Of a DNA stretch of 64,000 bases, positions 33,819 through 47,318 are shown piece after piece. The DNA comes from Tanypteryx hageni. Lineage: Eukaryota > Arthropoda > Insecta > Odonata > Petaluridae. Positions within the stretch are counted from its first letter, which is position 1. Each line of letters opens with the position of its first letter. The position numbers were made by a program, and so were the translations under genes. The stretch covers positions 39,374,577 through 39,438,576 of the forward strand of contig CM054116.1 of assembly GCA_028673005.1 (NCBI GenBank), written 5' to 3'. Below the pieces are notes generated by a model. That model was not told the origin of the DNA. It made no database searches and was given only the letters and a program-made list of their open reading frames with translations.

Positions 33819-35194
33819 GGTGGGAGAAGAGAGAGGGAGAGGAGGAGGGGTGGGGATTGGGAGAGGTCACTGCATTTCGGTGCCCAAAGGCTATCGGCTG
33901 CCCGCTCTCTCTTCCTCTCCTTTTCTTGGCATTCATTTTTCATTATCTCTCGCTTGTTCGTACAGAGAGAGAGAGAGAGAGAGAGTGAGACTCGCAGTTA
34001 TCCCGAAATTTGCATCGCTAGACAAGCGTAAGAACGAAATTTTTTCGGTTCTTTTTTCTTTTCCTTGCTTTTTTGAAACTCAATCTTCGTCTCTATCGTA
34101 AGATGTATTTTTCCCCTTTCGGGGGAATCTGTTTTAGTTCCGTTGCATTATTTTCTTTGCTAAAGATTAAGTTGTCGGCTGGTTTTAAGGCATTTAGTTT
34201 TAGGATGTCAAAGTTGTTTTAGCTCTTAGATGAAGCTATGCATTTATTTTTTCAATCAGAAATTAACGATTTTGATCGATCCTCGGTCGTAAAAAAATTA
34301 AATGGCTCAACTTTTACGTCTTAAAAGTAAATGACACGTACCATTTGTGAATGATTTATCATTTTAAAGCACTGCATATCAGAGTGATAAATAAGTTTTA
34401 GAAAATACATTAATGGCATTTTGCCAATCGGATATTAGTTTTAAGGTGCATCTGTTGTTTTTAATAATATTTCAATTAGGATCTTTTGATATTACGCTGC
34501 GAATTTTTTCTGAATTTCTCGATAGCGGAGAAAGTCTCTAAATTTGTTCAATTTATTTAGAAGAATTTGGCAAATGGTTGAATCAAGAGAAACCATATGC
34601 TTCCATCTTTCCATTTTCCCCTCTCTCTCTGTGTAAGCAAGCACTTTATGCCCCGAAAAATGACATAAATCGACGCACAGTGAACCTAGATGATAAAGCC
34701 TTTGTTTACTTTATAAAACGTCAACCTCCAGGTTTCCACTCATCTATTTTGAGAGAATTACACAACTCTACTAATAAAAGACATTTAAAAAATCATCCGT
34801 TTTGAAAAACCGCTCCAAATATTATGGTATTCTATAAATTTAATCTCTTTTTCAAAATGATGGGATTCCTCCGCCGTTCTATTTTTACTCGCGTAGTTTA
34901 TGACCTTCCTGAAAGACAGAAGGAACGAAATCAGCAAAGAGGCTTCATATGAGACAGATGTCCTTTTTGTTTTGGAACATGATTCTTTACTTAGCATATT
35001 TGACGGAGGTGCGTATAACTGTATGCCACAGGCGAAGCCGGGGCAAGATATATTATTGCACCCTAGACAAGGTTTGAAAATTACCCTCTCCTAACGAAAG
35101 TGTGCAGTACACTAATTTACCTCCCAAAACAGTAGTTTATTAACACTGTAGAAATTTTATAATATGTAACGTTACACTTAAAAGTCCAAATTGT

Positions 35195-35267
35195 CAAACG
35201 TTGCGCCCCTACGCCTGCTGCGCCCTAGGCGGGTGCCTCTCTCGCCTAGCCCTTGTACCGGCTCTGG
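35195..35267 (-). mobile_element. terminal fragment of a hAT-like repeat
   Basis: On the minus strand the segment starts CAGAGCCGGTACAAGGGCTA, continues with AGGCGAGAGAGGC and reaches CGCCTAGGGCG. CAGRG ends followed by GCCTAGGGCG-type sequence are common in hAT-derived repeats across animals. No opposite end or target duplication was found, so the call is tentative. Confidence 0.35.
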
Positions 35268-36009
35268 CTACAAGTCATATGACATTCATGGAAATTTTTT
35301 TTAATTTTAGCATATTCAAAGTATAAATATTTATTTAAAATCCCAGCAAATTCAAATTATATCCTGCATATGTTCAAATTAATTTAATGCAAATAAAATA
35401 TTCGTTTATTTTAATAAATATGTAACATATTCGTTGTTTATGTCAAGATTGCCCAAAATTTTTATGGAGAGGCAGCTATAAATTTTGTAAAAACCTCTCT
35501 GACGCTATTTTTTTACATGGTCCTTACATTTGAGGCCTCATTTCTCTCTCCCCAAATAGTGCCGCAGCTTTCTGCGCCGACGGAACGCGAGGATACTGAC
35601 CGGTTCGGAGGTTTTTTTATGGCTCCTTGCGTTATCGACGGAAATTCTTGCATTCGAAAGTGCAGAAAATATATTTCTTCGACTCGGCTATAAGCATACT
35701 GCTCCTTCCCCGTCGCAACGCTCCCGCGAAATCTCCACGCTCCTCGTCGGTCCTTTCGCGCCTCGAGGAACATCAACGCTCGAGCTAAGAGAGTTCCAAC
35801 TCGGTAAAGGGAAGTCGGTGCGAGCGGCGTAATAACGGCGAGGTTATTGCGGATTCGGTAGCGGAAAAGGGACGAGTTTTATTCGCAAAAAGGTAGGATG
35901 AAGAAGAAGGGATGGCTCAGTCTTTCCTCCGCATCCATTAGCGTTTCGTCTTCCTGTCGCCCGCATTACGCGCCGTATCCTGGAATTCCTACTGCATAAA
36001 AGGGAATGT

Positions 36010-36415
36010 TATGGGGGATCGGAGGGAGGGAGAGTTTGCATAGGGAGGGATAGTATGAAGGGAGGAGATGAGAAGTAAGAGGTTCGCGAGAAAGAGGCGA
36101 TGGAGGAGGCGTGGAAGAAAGGGGTGAGGTGGAGGGTTGGATGGGCGCCTTGCCCGCAGCTGTCCACTGTGAAGCGGGTCGAGGCATTTTGGTGCGGGTT
36201 GTCTCTTCCCTCTGTCTATCTTTCTCTCCGGCAGCGGCGTCGCCCTTCTTCTCTCCCCCCTCCTCTCTCTCTTTCTCTTCCCCTTTCTCTCCCTTCCTCT
36301 CTCCCTCTCTCCACTTCCTTTCCCCCTTCCTCTCTCCCTCCCTCTCTCTTTCCCCCTCCCTTTCCCCTTCCTTTCCCTCCCCTTTTTCTCTCTCTCCACC
36401 CACCTCCCCTCTTTT
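36010..36415. repeat. GA-rich then CT-rich low-complexity pair
   Basis: G/A-rich at 36,010-36,140, then C/T-rich (TCCCTCTC words) at 36,220-36,415. Open frames up to 173 codons here are Ser/Leu/Pro or Arg/Glu/Gly runs and are not genes. Confidence 0.8.
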
Positions 36416-39265
36416 CTGCACACCTTGCCACACATCACCTCGCCGAGGGTATCACCCGTTCCACGCCACACACCCTCGCCTCGAGAGGATGTTGGACGTG
36501 GTGAAAAAAGTGGTACAGGGAAAAATGAAAAGGAACCATAGTTGTTGCCATCTTCTGATTAAGGCATTTTTTCCTGCGTCGTTTTCGTGTACATTATCTT
36601 CTCACTCTTTCTTACATTTTTCCTCCTTTTGATAAATTATAGGAGAAAAATTTCCGTGCGGAATTTTAAAACGTTTCATCTCCGAATGGCGAAAGAGAAA
36701 TTCTTACTCCACCACTCTAGAACGGTAATACGTTACCTGTTCTGTAGGGAAATAGGTAGATATATTTTTTGCCGTGGAATTTTTCTTTCTTGGAGCTTGT
36801 GGCATACCGTAGCGAACTGAGTGATTTTTGATCGTTTCATTTTTCGTTAAAGTAATGGTAAATTTGTATTTCGCTAATTTTTAATGGCCGATTTCGGATG
36901 ACGTCATTTCATAGGCGATATCCGAAGACTATGTTCGATCGCTTGCCGTACTTTTAAGGTTTAAAGTTTCCTCTCCTTTTGATTTGATTACATTTTCACG
37001 AGCTGATATTAATTCGGATAACATTTCTCATCTTTTAGCTTACCTCTGGAGGAGCTTAAAGATTATAAAAACAACCCTCAAGTAATCGGATTCTTGTTCC
37101 TACTTTAGAGCAGACATCGTTAGCGAGTTGTGTATGTTTTTTCTCCTTCTCTCCTACTTTTGCTTGCTGCAGTGAGACTTCGGATCTCCAACTTATTAGC
37201 ATGTAAAACGCGCTCCGCAAATATTGACAGGCACGTAAGATTAGCGAGGACGGGTACAGATGGTGGGCTATCAAGATCATCCATCTTCTCGACTGAAAGA
37301 TTCGTGCGCGCCCACGGAAGAGGGCAGCGAGAAAGGTTTTTAAACCAACAGATCAGAGAGCAGCATATTTTCCTTATGATGTCCACTTAAAAAGGAAATA
37401 ATCCTTTCGAGATATTAATTGCCTCGGCTGAGTTGGGTAATTGCCCCGAGACTACTTTTTGACCCTCGAACAGAATGTAGTTGGTCTATATACAACTGAA
37501 AATAAATAGAAGGAATAAAAGACAGTTGTACAAGGTATTTTTCTAATTCGGAAATAATTTAATAGTTTATATTTTTAGCTCTGAGCTACGGGTACAGAAA
37601 ATGATTAAATAATACTTACACTATACTAAATATTGATAGCACTGAATTTTGGAAGTGGTAAGTACGATTTTATGATCGGATTTTACAATTATTTTGTTCC
37701 AATTTTGCATTGTTCTCAAAAGGTCCTCCATTTACAACGAAGGCCAACCATCTACCTCGCGCTGTTTATTGTACATTATATTTACGTACGGACTGATTTT
37801 TTTGTTCCGGTTAACTGGGCTTGGAATAAGGTGCGGTAGTTCGTGCAAATTTTTAATTCGTTTATTTGACTAGCTTTAATGATGTAATATATTGATGATT
37901 ATGCAACATATTTTATTTTCTATGTAAGGTGAGAATATTGTCAATTACAGATTCTTTACGTGTAATGTACCTGCAGCGTTGATGATATAGCGTGATGGAT
38001 TTCATTTACGTAAGCGGGCAATAATACCGTGTTGTAAAATTAATCGAACATCCATCTTCTGGGAAGAGTTACTGTACATTATTTTATTTCTTCAAACCGT
38101 TAATTCGTTATTTATATCAATGAACGCATCCAGAGTTCTCCTTCTTTTATTAAAGTTACTTACTCCGCCCCAAGCCTCTTGTTTCAAGAGCGCGGAAGAA
38201 ATATTCCATTCGATCTCGTTCGTTAACTTCGAGTCTACAACGCCCTATGAATAATTCAGAATTGTTTCTCTTTTTTAAAGCCTACTTATATGAGGTATGC
38301 GGTAATACTCGCTCTTCCATGTGCACCTGTTTCTAGACGCCGTTTCGTGATTGGAGAGTTTATCGCTCCCACACCCCAATTGGCGTAGCGGTCTCTATGG
38401 TTACACGGTTTAAGCCTCTTCGCGGAGCAGTGAGAAAGGAAACTCCGCATTGTGATCCCTCCCAACCCCTCGCCTCATTTCTGGATTCGCTATTTTTTTA
38501 TTATTTTCTGATTTCTAGGAAGAAGCTCGTCCGATATTTTTTCATGCTGCTCTTGAGCTCGGAATTATTGCTGCTGAACTAGCGAGAAAACGAGAGCATT
38601 CCTGGAAAGAAAGGAAGAGCACGTGATAGAAAAACAAGATGCGATCAAAGAGTTTCTCCAAAGGCTTTCTTTATCTCGCGCCGAAAACACGGGTATTATA
38701 CAATACGATAGTTTGGAATGAATTTTTTTTACTTATCAATCTCTCGGCCGCGTATACCTTACCATGGTAATTATTGCGGTTTATATTTTCTGTGTTACTG
38801 ACCGCAAAGAAATTCATGCGGACGTGCTCGCAAATCTCTTACGGATAAAAAGATTAGTTTCGAGCGGAAAAAAACTTGTATCCAAATGGCGGTGCTTTGA
38901 AAAGTACTTAGGTAGAAAATATCCTTTCAAATGAGCAGAGAAATTGAAATAGCATCGACCGTGAAGGGAATAGTTACATCGATCAATGCATTTAGTTCGG
39001 AAGGCATGAATAAGTGTACCGAAAGAGAATTTCAAGTTAAAACTTCAACGCGGGGGCATTCTTACTTGGCAGAAGGTTTCTTTTGGCGGAGTTTCTTTTG
39101 GCGATGCATAATCAGCCTCAACTTTTAAATCAATTCATGGTTTTATTAGTGAAACTTATTTAATTTTATGTAACCCATCTGCGCGGGATACTGTGCGCTT
39201 CACGTCACTCCACAAATGAAGATGCTTGCATCTTGCCTCTTAGAGCACGGTATTCACCTCTTAAG

Positions 39266-39532
39266 CAGTGGCGTAACTATAGCTTTTGGGACCCTAGCAA
39301 AAAATCTCTCAGGGCCCCACTTAATAATTGAATATTTGTTACTGTGTTCTGAGTGTAATGGATATTAATAGAAATAACAGAAATATAGAATTTTGATAAA
39401 CAAAGTATTTATATTTATTATGAATAATTAAATTTATAAATTATTATAAACAATGGATGCAAGGGTGAGGGACCCCTTTGTCTTGGGCCCTTACGCGATC
39501 GCGTAACTTACGTACCCATATTTACGCCACTG
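39266..39532. mobile_element. hAT-type MITE with 8-bp target duplication
   Basis: The 267-bp element begins CAGTGGCGTAACTATAG and ends TTTACGCCACTG (inverted CAGTGGCGTAAA). It is flanked by CTCTTAAG (39,258-39,265) and ATCTTAAG (39,533-39,540), matching at 7 of 8. The interior has GGGCCCCAC and GGGACCCC words and is AT-rich at its centre. The CAGTGGCGTAA end is common in hAT-derived MITEs of many animals. There is no coding capacity. Confidence 0.8.
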
Positions 39533-40004
39533 ATCTTAAGGAGTTGAAGCAAAAAATTAGACATTAAATAACAACAAATTAAATGTATCCTAAAAATCAG
39601 TGTTAAATTACTAACGAAATCATATTCGATGCGGCGATAGCAACGGACAAACGTATGGTTTAAACGAAGAGAAGGCGAGAGTTCGATCTTCTAAACGGGA
39701 TGTTTGTTCTCGCGAACGCCCTTGCACACACACAAAAGAACCGAATTCTCAATCTCTCGCTGGCATTCCCGAACGCCTTATAAAAATTCCCCTCGACATC
39801 TTTGAATGCAAATAAGCGTAGGAATGTTTTCAAGAAGAGAACACACGCCCCCGATCCCGCGGAAGCACGCGTGAGCCCGTGGATGGCACCATTCTGAAAC
39901 CTTGGAAGATAATTACGTCTCCATTCTACTCGAAGCAGCACGAAGAGGAATAATGTAAAATTGAATCTCGCAGCTGCGGGGACTCTTTACGAAGACACGG
40001 GCGG

Positions 40005-40190
40005 AGTGAGAGGGAGAGAGAGAGAGGGAGGAAGAGAGAGAGAGAAAGAGGGAGGGAGAGAGAGGGAGGGGGGGGAGGGAGAGAGAGAGGGGGGGAGAGA
40101 GAGAGAAAGAGGGAGGGAGAGAGAGAGAGGGAGGGGGGAGGGAGAGAGAGGGAGAGGGAGGGAGAGAAAGGCAAGTAAGAAAGAGAAAGA
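40005..40190. repeat. GA-rich tract
   Basis: Nearly pure G and A (GAGAGAGGGAGGG words) for about 185 bp on the + strand. Confidence 0.9.
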
Positions 40191-40320
40191 AGTGAAAGAA
40201 GACCAGGGAGTGAGGAGGGTGGGTATCTCGCCATAGAAAACCCGCCTAGAGAACAAAGGGCCGTTCTGGAACCCCGTCAGACGCTTCGCGAGAGGTCAAA
40301 CGCTATTCTCGCTCCCTTAT

Positions 40321-40365
40321 GTACACACACACGCACGCACACACACACACATACACACGCACGCG
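40321..40365. repeat. CA microsatellite
   Basis: (AC)n interrupted by GC steps. Confidence 0.85.
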
Positions 40366-41839
40366 GGCACAGCGAGAGATGCTCGCCGACTTATGTCTCG
40401 GCATCTTCCCATGACGTGACCCATACTCATAGCCTTTCCTTCCTTTGAGTAAATCTCTCCCACCCATCGCCCCTTTTGCCTCCGCCATTCAAATCCCAAG
40501 TGAGCGGTCGCAGACGGCCAAAGCACGATCGAGTTTCCCTCCGAGACGATTTGCACGTCATGGTTCGGCCGATCACCGCCTATATTTTGAATATTTTATC
40601 GCTTGTGGATGGAGTTCTGCGCCAGAGGTACTCGCTGCGTCCAAGCGGATCGAAGTACGCTTCGTGCACGGTTTATATTTTTCAGCGATTGAAAAAAAAA
40701 CTGATTTAAAAATAATTTTAGTTGAATTTACGAGTCAGTTACTGTTTTTCCGACACGCGAGTGTTGATGCTTATTTTAAAATTTGATCAAATCGGAAAAT
40801 ATCTCAAAATGTTTACGCCCGAATAGCATTGAATTTAAATCGACTAATTTCGGTATATTCGTTTTCATTTGCAGCGTTTTCCACCATAATACTTCAAATA
40901 TCTAATATCTCAAATCTAACAGAATCACCTCACAAAATTGGTCGATTTACATAATTTTCTTATTTTTACAATTTTTAGTTATATTTTATTTGTATCCATT
41001 TGTGCTAGAACAATTCGGATTTTTATCGATTAAAAATCAATCGATTAAAAAAAAATAATTGAATGCCTTTCGTAAGTCATTCGATTAATATGTCTTGACA
41101 GATTGCTAATTAAATTCATTTTTTTTAAATCAATTGCATTATCAACGGAACAACTGATAGTACCTTATTAAAAGGTTTCCGAAGCAATGATTTGTTGCCT
41201 GGGTAAACACTAGTAATTCACAGAATATGAATATATCTTAGGGATTAATACAGTAAAACTCGTTAAATTTTAGTGAAAATTATTAAGCAACCTTCATCAG
41301 CATGTTTTCTTATTGGTTTATTAGTTCAGAATCCCTTGTTTGGCAGTCTTTCTTGGTTCCTCTTTTGTTTTGTAAACATTCGTATTCTTGTGTTTTCAGT
41401 TCGTTTTCGAGCCATCAGCCTGCTAGCACTGCACAGGATAACTTGGATTGTAAATTGGAATGAGCCTCGGTTCGATGTTGATTTGAAACGAATGAATTTG
41501 AAGTTACATATTATTGAAAATTTAAAGATCACAAAATCGCCTAATAAAATTTTGCGTCCCTAAAAATACAGAGAAACCCCTAACAGAACTCCTAAAAGCC
41601 TTTCGTTGACCTCGAAAAGGAGAGAAGAAATCAAATTTAAAAAAAAAAACAGATTTATACGGGAAAACCACTCGGTAGGCGTTCGCATTCATCCAAATTA
41701 CTCCTCCGAGCCCGAAAATAAAATACTTCCACCGACAACAGGATCATCTAACGCTTCTTTTTTTAAATTCTCTTTTGCGATAAATCATGCCCCTTTCCGC
41801 GATCCAGAGTGTGCTCCGCACGAAATTCCGCTCAAGAAA

Positions 41840-42835
41840 GTTCTCTCTCTCTCCCCCTTCATATCCCGTCTCTCTCCCCCCCACCTACTCCTACCTTTCC
41901 TCCTTTCCATTTCTCTCTCCCTCAACCTTCCCAGCCCTTCCGTCGGAAACAGACCAACTCCCTAAAAGATGCTCATCACTCGGCCGCGCGCACATCATCC
42001 TCTGCGGAATCTCTCAAACTCATTACTCGTCTTTTGACCCCGCCCTCCCATATTTACCCCTTCTTCCTCATCCCTCTCTTTCTCTCTCCCTCCCTCTCCA
42101 TACCTCCTAACCTCCTCTCTCCCTCCCTTTCTCCAAACGTCTATTCCTCTCACTCTCCTTGAAGAACTTAAAAACCGGAGATCCCAGGCGCTGGCTGAAT
42201 CGCGGTGCTTTCTTTGTCGGCACAACTCGTGAGAGATGGAGATGAGGGCAACCGAAGAAAGAAGGGATGGACCTAAATGGGGAAGGGAAACGAAGGAAGG
42301 TGGAGTCGGAGAATGAGGAAGGGAGAGAGCTGAAACGGGAAAATGGGTGGGAAGGAGAAAGATAGAGAATTAGAAGGAGAGGGGGGAGAGTGAAATGAGA
42401 GGGAGAGAGGAGGTGCGTGGAGAGATGGTGAGAGAATAAGGTGTAGAGCTATTTGGAGAATAAGAGCGTGCGGAGGTTGAGGAGGATACAAAGTCAGAGA
42501 GGTAAGGAAAGTAGGAAGAAGAAAGGCGAAGAGAGTGGAGGAGGAAATGAACGTTTCGAGTTGGGTGTAAGAAAAAAGAGAAAAATAAACAGTGGGAAAA
42601 TAGAAGTGTAGTACAATTGTCTGTAGTGGTTTCGTAATAAGATTACGACGGAATGGAAAAGGAAATAAACGGAGAGAGAAAGGAGAGGGAGTGGAAGAAG
42701 AGAATGTAAGAGAGGAGGGAAACAGGAGGGAGATAGTAGGGAGATAGAGGGAAACAAGAGGGAGAGAGAAAAAAATAGGTGTACAGTTGAGGGAATGAAA
42801 TGAGGAGAAGAATGCGGGAGAGTGAAACGAGGGAT
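41840..42835. repeat. CT-rich block (41,840-42,135) followed by GA-rich block (42,230-42,835)
   Basis: The + strand is pyrimidine-biased, then after about 95 bp of mixed sequence becomes purine-biased for 600 bp. The two halves are complementary in composition, so the transcript could pair imperfectly. Confidence 0.8.
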
Positions 42836-43429
42836 TCTTTTATTGAACGGAATGAGTCTGATGAAATTTTATAGTCACGGGATAGAAAAAGGGTTAAATG
42901 AAACATCCGTGAAGCCAAAATATCGTTGTGAATCACGGTTGATGAATGCAACATGACGTAATATTCAAGTTGTCGCTTTATTGATGTTTGACCCTCAGAT
43001 CGCTGAAGTTTATGTTTCTAAGATTTATACACTCTACAGTTTATAAAACACTGACGTTATTAACGACCGCCATCAATTAAGCGGGGCGGGATTGCCCGTT
43101 ATATTTCCATTCCTATTCGAAGCCGATTACCCCGCGACAGCCATCGTAAACTCGAATATTAAGCGTGGCGGGTAATGTGTATGCAAGAAAAAATAAAAGG
43201 GCATGGCGAATGCAAGTCTACATGGCGGAGACGGAATAATGAGGAAGTGAACAGATAAATGGGTGAGATACCGATTGGGTACGTGGTGGATGCAATCGAA
43301 GAGTGCAAAAAAGCGAGTGGATGTAAGAAAAAAGTGGCGTGCCTAGAATGAGCACGTAAGGCGGCCGCTGATGTTCGCGTGACCATAGAAGGGAAGCCGA
43401 GGAAATTAATAGTATACTAGCGTTGTGTG

Positions 43430-44100
43430 CCTCCGGAAGAGAGAGGTAGGTAGGTAGTGTAGAGAAGGTGGAAGAGGAAGCCAGCCCTGCGAACAAGAGG
43501 TTTTTTTCGGAAAAGGACGGAAAAAGTCGCTGAGGAGAAAAAATCCGAAGGTGGTGGTAGTGGCAAACATTTCTGAGAAAAGAAAATAAAAAGAGGGAGC
43601 ATTGTGCGAGAGGAGATATAGAATTTCGTGAGATGATGGAAGACAAAAAGAGGGAAAAGGTAGAGAGGTTAGGAGGAGAGGGTCTGAGAGACTGAGGGAA
43701 GAGGAGAGAGGAAATCACACGACGGAAAACAATGTGAAAAGAGAGGGTGAAAAGGAGGGAAAAGAAGAGGAGGTGATAGGAAGAGGGAGACGAAAGGGCG
43801 TTCAACGTTGTGGAAGAGATTGGGATCCATATAAACCGGTTCTTACCTCCTCTCTCCCTCTCTCTTGCTGCCCTCTCACTCTCTCCATCCCTTTCTTTTT
43901 CCCTCTCTCCCTGCCCCTCCTCTTTCTTTCCTCCTTACATATCTCCTTCCCTCTCACCTACTCTTTCAACCTCCCTCCCTCTTTTATACCCTCTTCCTCC
44001 CTCCCTTTCCCCTCTCCCCTCTCTCCCTCATTCTCTCTCCATAACCCTTCACCTATTCACCTCCCTCCCTCTTCTCCCTCTACTCTTTTGATCTTACACG
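43430..44100. repeat. GA-rich block (43,430-43,800) followed by CT-rich block (43,838-44,100)
   Basis: A sharp switch from purine to pyrimidine on the + strand within about 40 bp, near 43,800-43,838. This is the tightest such junction in the window. Confidence 0.8.
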
Positions 44101-45839
44101 TAGCCTCTTTCTCCCTCGTTTGTCCCCTCCACTTAACTTTGGGCCAGCTTAGCGAATGCGGCGAAGAAATACTTTTATTTTTTTACATTCGTTTTTCCCT
44201 CTTGGGTTTTTATAAAGGCGTCATTCGCAAAGGACTTATTCCGGAGAAGTTTCCATAATCGTTCGAGTAGCTCAAGAGTGAGTGTCTTACGTGGTGAGAA
44301 CGATACGTAATTCTCTCTATCCCCCTTCTCTCTCTCGCACACTCTCCATCTTTCTTCCTCTCCTTTTCTCTCAGATCGAAATTAAGACGGTTCGGGTGCA
44401 AGAAGAATTTCCTTCAACGGAGACAAGAGGGTGTATTTTATACGTGGTATTCGCCGGCGGAGAGAGATGTATTTTCTGCCAGAGGAGTTTATTCACTTTA
44501 TCTTCATGGCTTACTGATGTTACAAATTTTATTTTCGCAAACAGGTATATATTTAGGGTTAAAGAAAAGTGTCAGTAAGCAATCCTCCGTCGAGGTTAAT
44601 TGAATATTTTCTTTTAACGTAGAAGGCTAAGTGCGATAATTTACTATCAGTGTTTAATTGATCAACTCGGATGCATATTTGTTATTAGGAATAACGGATT
44701 TTTTATAGAAGTACTTTTGATCATTAAATGTTCTGTTGTCGTTTGTGCTGCTTTTGTATCAATTCAAACCCTTAAAGCATTTTTCTCGAAATACTGGTAC
44801 AGACATTAGCAATTCACTATTTGCCATGGTGGTTCAAGTTCTTGATATATTAATTTTAAATTTCCTCTGAATGGCAATGTTGTAGATATCTTTTGTTCAT
44901 TGAAAAAGTATATAGCCGCATTATCAACACGATCAAATAAATTAAACAAATTTTAAGCTAAGACATTAAGAATTAAAATATGCTGTTTATTAGCCAAAGT
45001 GAACATTGGTTTGACCGTGAAATGAAAACGGATTAATTTACAGGTTTTTTAAAGTAAACAACTTCATATTAGATGGGATGTTTTTACAGATATTTTCTTC
45101 AGTATGTCGCCCTTAAGAATCAAAAGCTGCAAAAAATGCGAAATTTATAGGATTGATAATGGAGGAATAATTTTTATTTTAATAAGGAATCCATAGCCAA
45201 AATCAGTCTCATGAGAATTGTTTATTCCCAATTCAAGTAATAGAATAATAGAACTCGCATTTTCAAAAGATACGTCTGAAGAGCAATAAATTGGAGAAAA
45301 ATGAACCTGTTTTAATTTTTAATTTCCGCCTGGTGAACCTAACGATATCTCCGAAATGTCGCTTATTGGCATTTTATCCCACTAAGAGCAACTACAAACA
45401 ATTGAAATAACGAATGTAACGCTAGGCACATACATTACTATAATTGCAACCTACATTCCATTGCATACACTCGCCCTAAATAATTGCCAATGGGAGATTT
45501 CATCATCAGCATTGGTGCGTCGAGTCATTTACATTTCACTATTTTATAGTAATTTTCAAGATCGCTAGAGGTAGAGTCGGTGGGAGATTCAGAGCGGAGC
45601 ATATTTCCGTCTACACCAAAAAAAGAACGCGAAACATTAAGCGAACAGAGATGGGAAGGTTTTAGATTGCGCGTCGTCGAGGGTAGAGAGGAATAGCGAG
45701 GCAGAGAGGGGTGTGAAGGACGAGCGAATTAGGAAAAGTAAAATCCAACACAGCGGCAAGATAATGGGGATGCGAGAAAAGCGAAAGAGCGTTCGTTCGT
45801 GGAGTAGGCAAATTGGCGCGGCGCTTCAAGGAGGATGAG

Positions 45840-46280
45840 GATAGGAATGGAGGAGAGAGGATGTATCATTGGCGGCGAGAGGGTTATCTGGAAGCGCGTC
45901 TCTGGTCTTGAGTGAGGTATTGGCGCGGCGGAGGATAATCGGCGGAGGAACGGGAGGGGATTTTAAGGAGGGAGGAGGAGGGTGGTCGGATGGCCGGAGG
46001 GAGGAAGGTGGAGGGGTTGGGGGGGGGGGGCGGGAGGGTAGAAGAGACGGAGGGAATGGGGAAGAATGGAGGAGCTCTAGAACCGGCTTTGATTGAGATC
46101 GCGCCCGTGGTACGGACGCTGCGTCTGACTCTTGTGAGCCCCTGTGGATCCCGAAATGAATCCCTTTTTTTTCTCAAGGAGATGTGCTTGCTCTCCTCCC
46201 TCCCTCCCGCTCTCCCCTTTCCTTCCTACTATTCTTATCCTTCTCTCCTCCCCCTCTTATCCTTCCCCTCCCCCACTCAC
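45840..46280. repeat. GA/G-rich block followed by CT-rich block
   Basis: G/A-rich to about 46,080, including a G-run at about 46,018-46,030 able to form G-quadruplex-like structures, then C/T-rich at 46,190-46,280. Confidence 0.75.
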
Positions 46281-47318
46281 CCCTATCGATTAAACTTAAG
46301 TGGACCCCTCGGCGTCTCTCACGGGAGTGAATTTTTACCTCGGTCGAACCGCCTCGTTTAACGGTATAGCATTCTGGAAGCGAAAGAGAGAGAGGAAGAG
46401 CATTGTGTGAGAGCGAGAGAAATATTCTTCCGAGGATGAACGAACGAGTTGCCACGCTCGATCTGCCCTCTGGGTGCGATATTCTCGATTGTCTATTTTG
46501 GAATTCACGATAAAGAAAACGTCTCGACTTCGTTTTTCTGTTATGTTTTTTCTTCGCGGCGGTGGAGTTTTTTTTTATATCGCTGGTTTTTGTTTCGTTG
46601 TAGCGTTTTTATCGCCGCCCGTGAACTCTGGCGCTGCCTTTTGTACACTAGAGATTTGCGAACGCGGCAAAACGGTTGCGCATAATCGTTTGCAAGGTAG
46701 AAAACACGACCTCGTAATCGGAGGGCAATGTACTTCACCGATACCTTCGGAATTTTTTATAACCCGCAGGTTTAGAATGATAAAACTGGAAATTTTCTAA
46801 TATTTTCCTCTGGTATTCGTATAAAATTCTTTCAAAGTCTGGTTTATTACTAAATATCAAGGGATTTTGAGTATCCGTTTGCTTTTAATTCAAAATATTT
46901 TTAACCTTAGCCAAAGTTGAGTACAAAATTATGGTAGACGTTGGCCTTAAAATGTTTTAGGCCATTTTAATCTACAGATGGAGGAGCAATTCCATAACTA
47001 CAGGTATTAGAGAAAGATTATCTTGAATTAATGTGATCAAGTGAGAACCTGGATTCTCATGATCATAAGTTTTCATTTTTTTTCGTTAAAAGCCAGAAGA
47101 TTAATATCGAACTCCGAGGTTTCAACGTCGTAATGGAAGGTGCCGTCAGCGAAAATCCTCCAGCGGAAAATTTGTGGGGTCCCAAACACACACCTACTTA
47201 ATTTTGTACAGTTCTTTTCCTCATATTTCCCTTAGCTATATTTTGCCGCGATTCGTCTTCCCTCCCTTCCTTCCACTGTCTGTCTTTCGCATGAAATGAA
47301 AATGTGGTTTGGTTTAGA

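Larger units (their letters stand above)
31791..39265 (+). other. putative gene 2 intron, fourth part
   Basis: AT-rich with CT-rich (33,430-33,600), GA-rich (33,710-33,850; 33,965-33,990; 36,010-36,140) and CT-rich (36,220-36,415) blocks. A lone hAT-like terminus, CAGGGGCGGATCCGG, occurs at 32,059; no partner end was found. Another hAT-like terminus lies at 35,195-35,267. CpG-rich patches occur at about 35,520-35,860. At 37,928|37,929 there is an AG|GTGAGA junction after a T-rich run. No exon was recognised. Confidence 0.4.
39533..47318 (+). other. putative gene 2 intron, fifth part, dense in purine/pyrimidine blocks
   Basis: Contains GA blocks at 40,005-40,190, 42,230-42,835, 43,430-43,800 and 45,840-46,080; CT blocks at 41,840-42,135, 43,838-44,100 and 46,190-46,280; and a CA microsatellite at 40,321-40,365. 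AT-rich DNA without features fills 40,790-41,600 and 44,580-45,560. Long frames (up to 195 codons at 43,218-43,805, minus) follow the composition. No exon was recognised. Confidence 0.45.

Noticed and set aside
35025..35060. GGCGAAGCCGGGGCAAG as a second Helitron 3' end
   Set aside because: No CTRR|T terminus at the right place and no TC start found.
36111..36632. 173-codon forward open frame
   Set aside because: Mostly Ser/Pro/Leu from a CT-rich tract; no coding signature.
43218..43805. 195-codon minus-strand open frame, the longest in the window
   Set aside because: It runs along a GA-rich tract, giving a Ser/Leu/Phe/Pro-rich translation without domain features.
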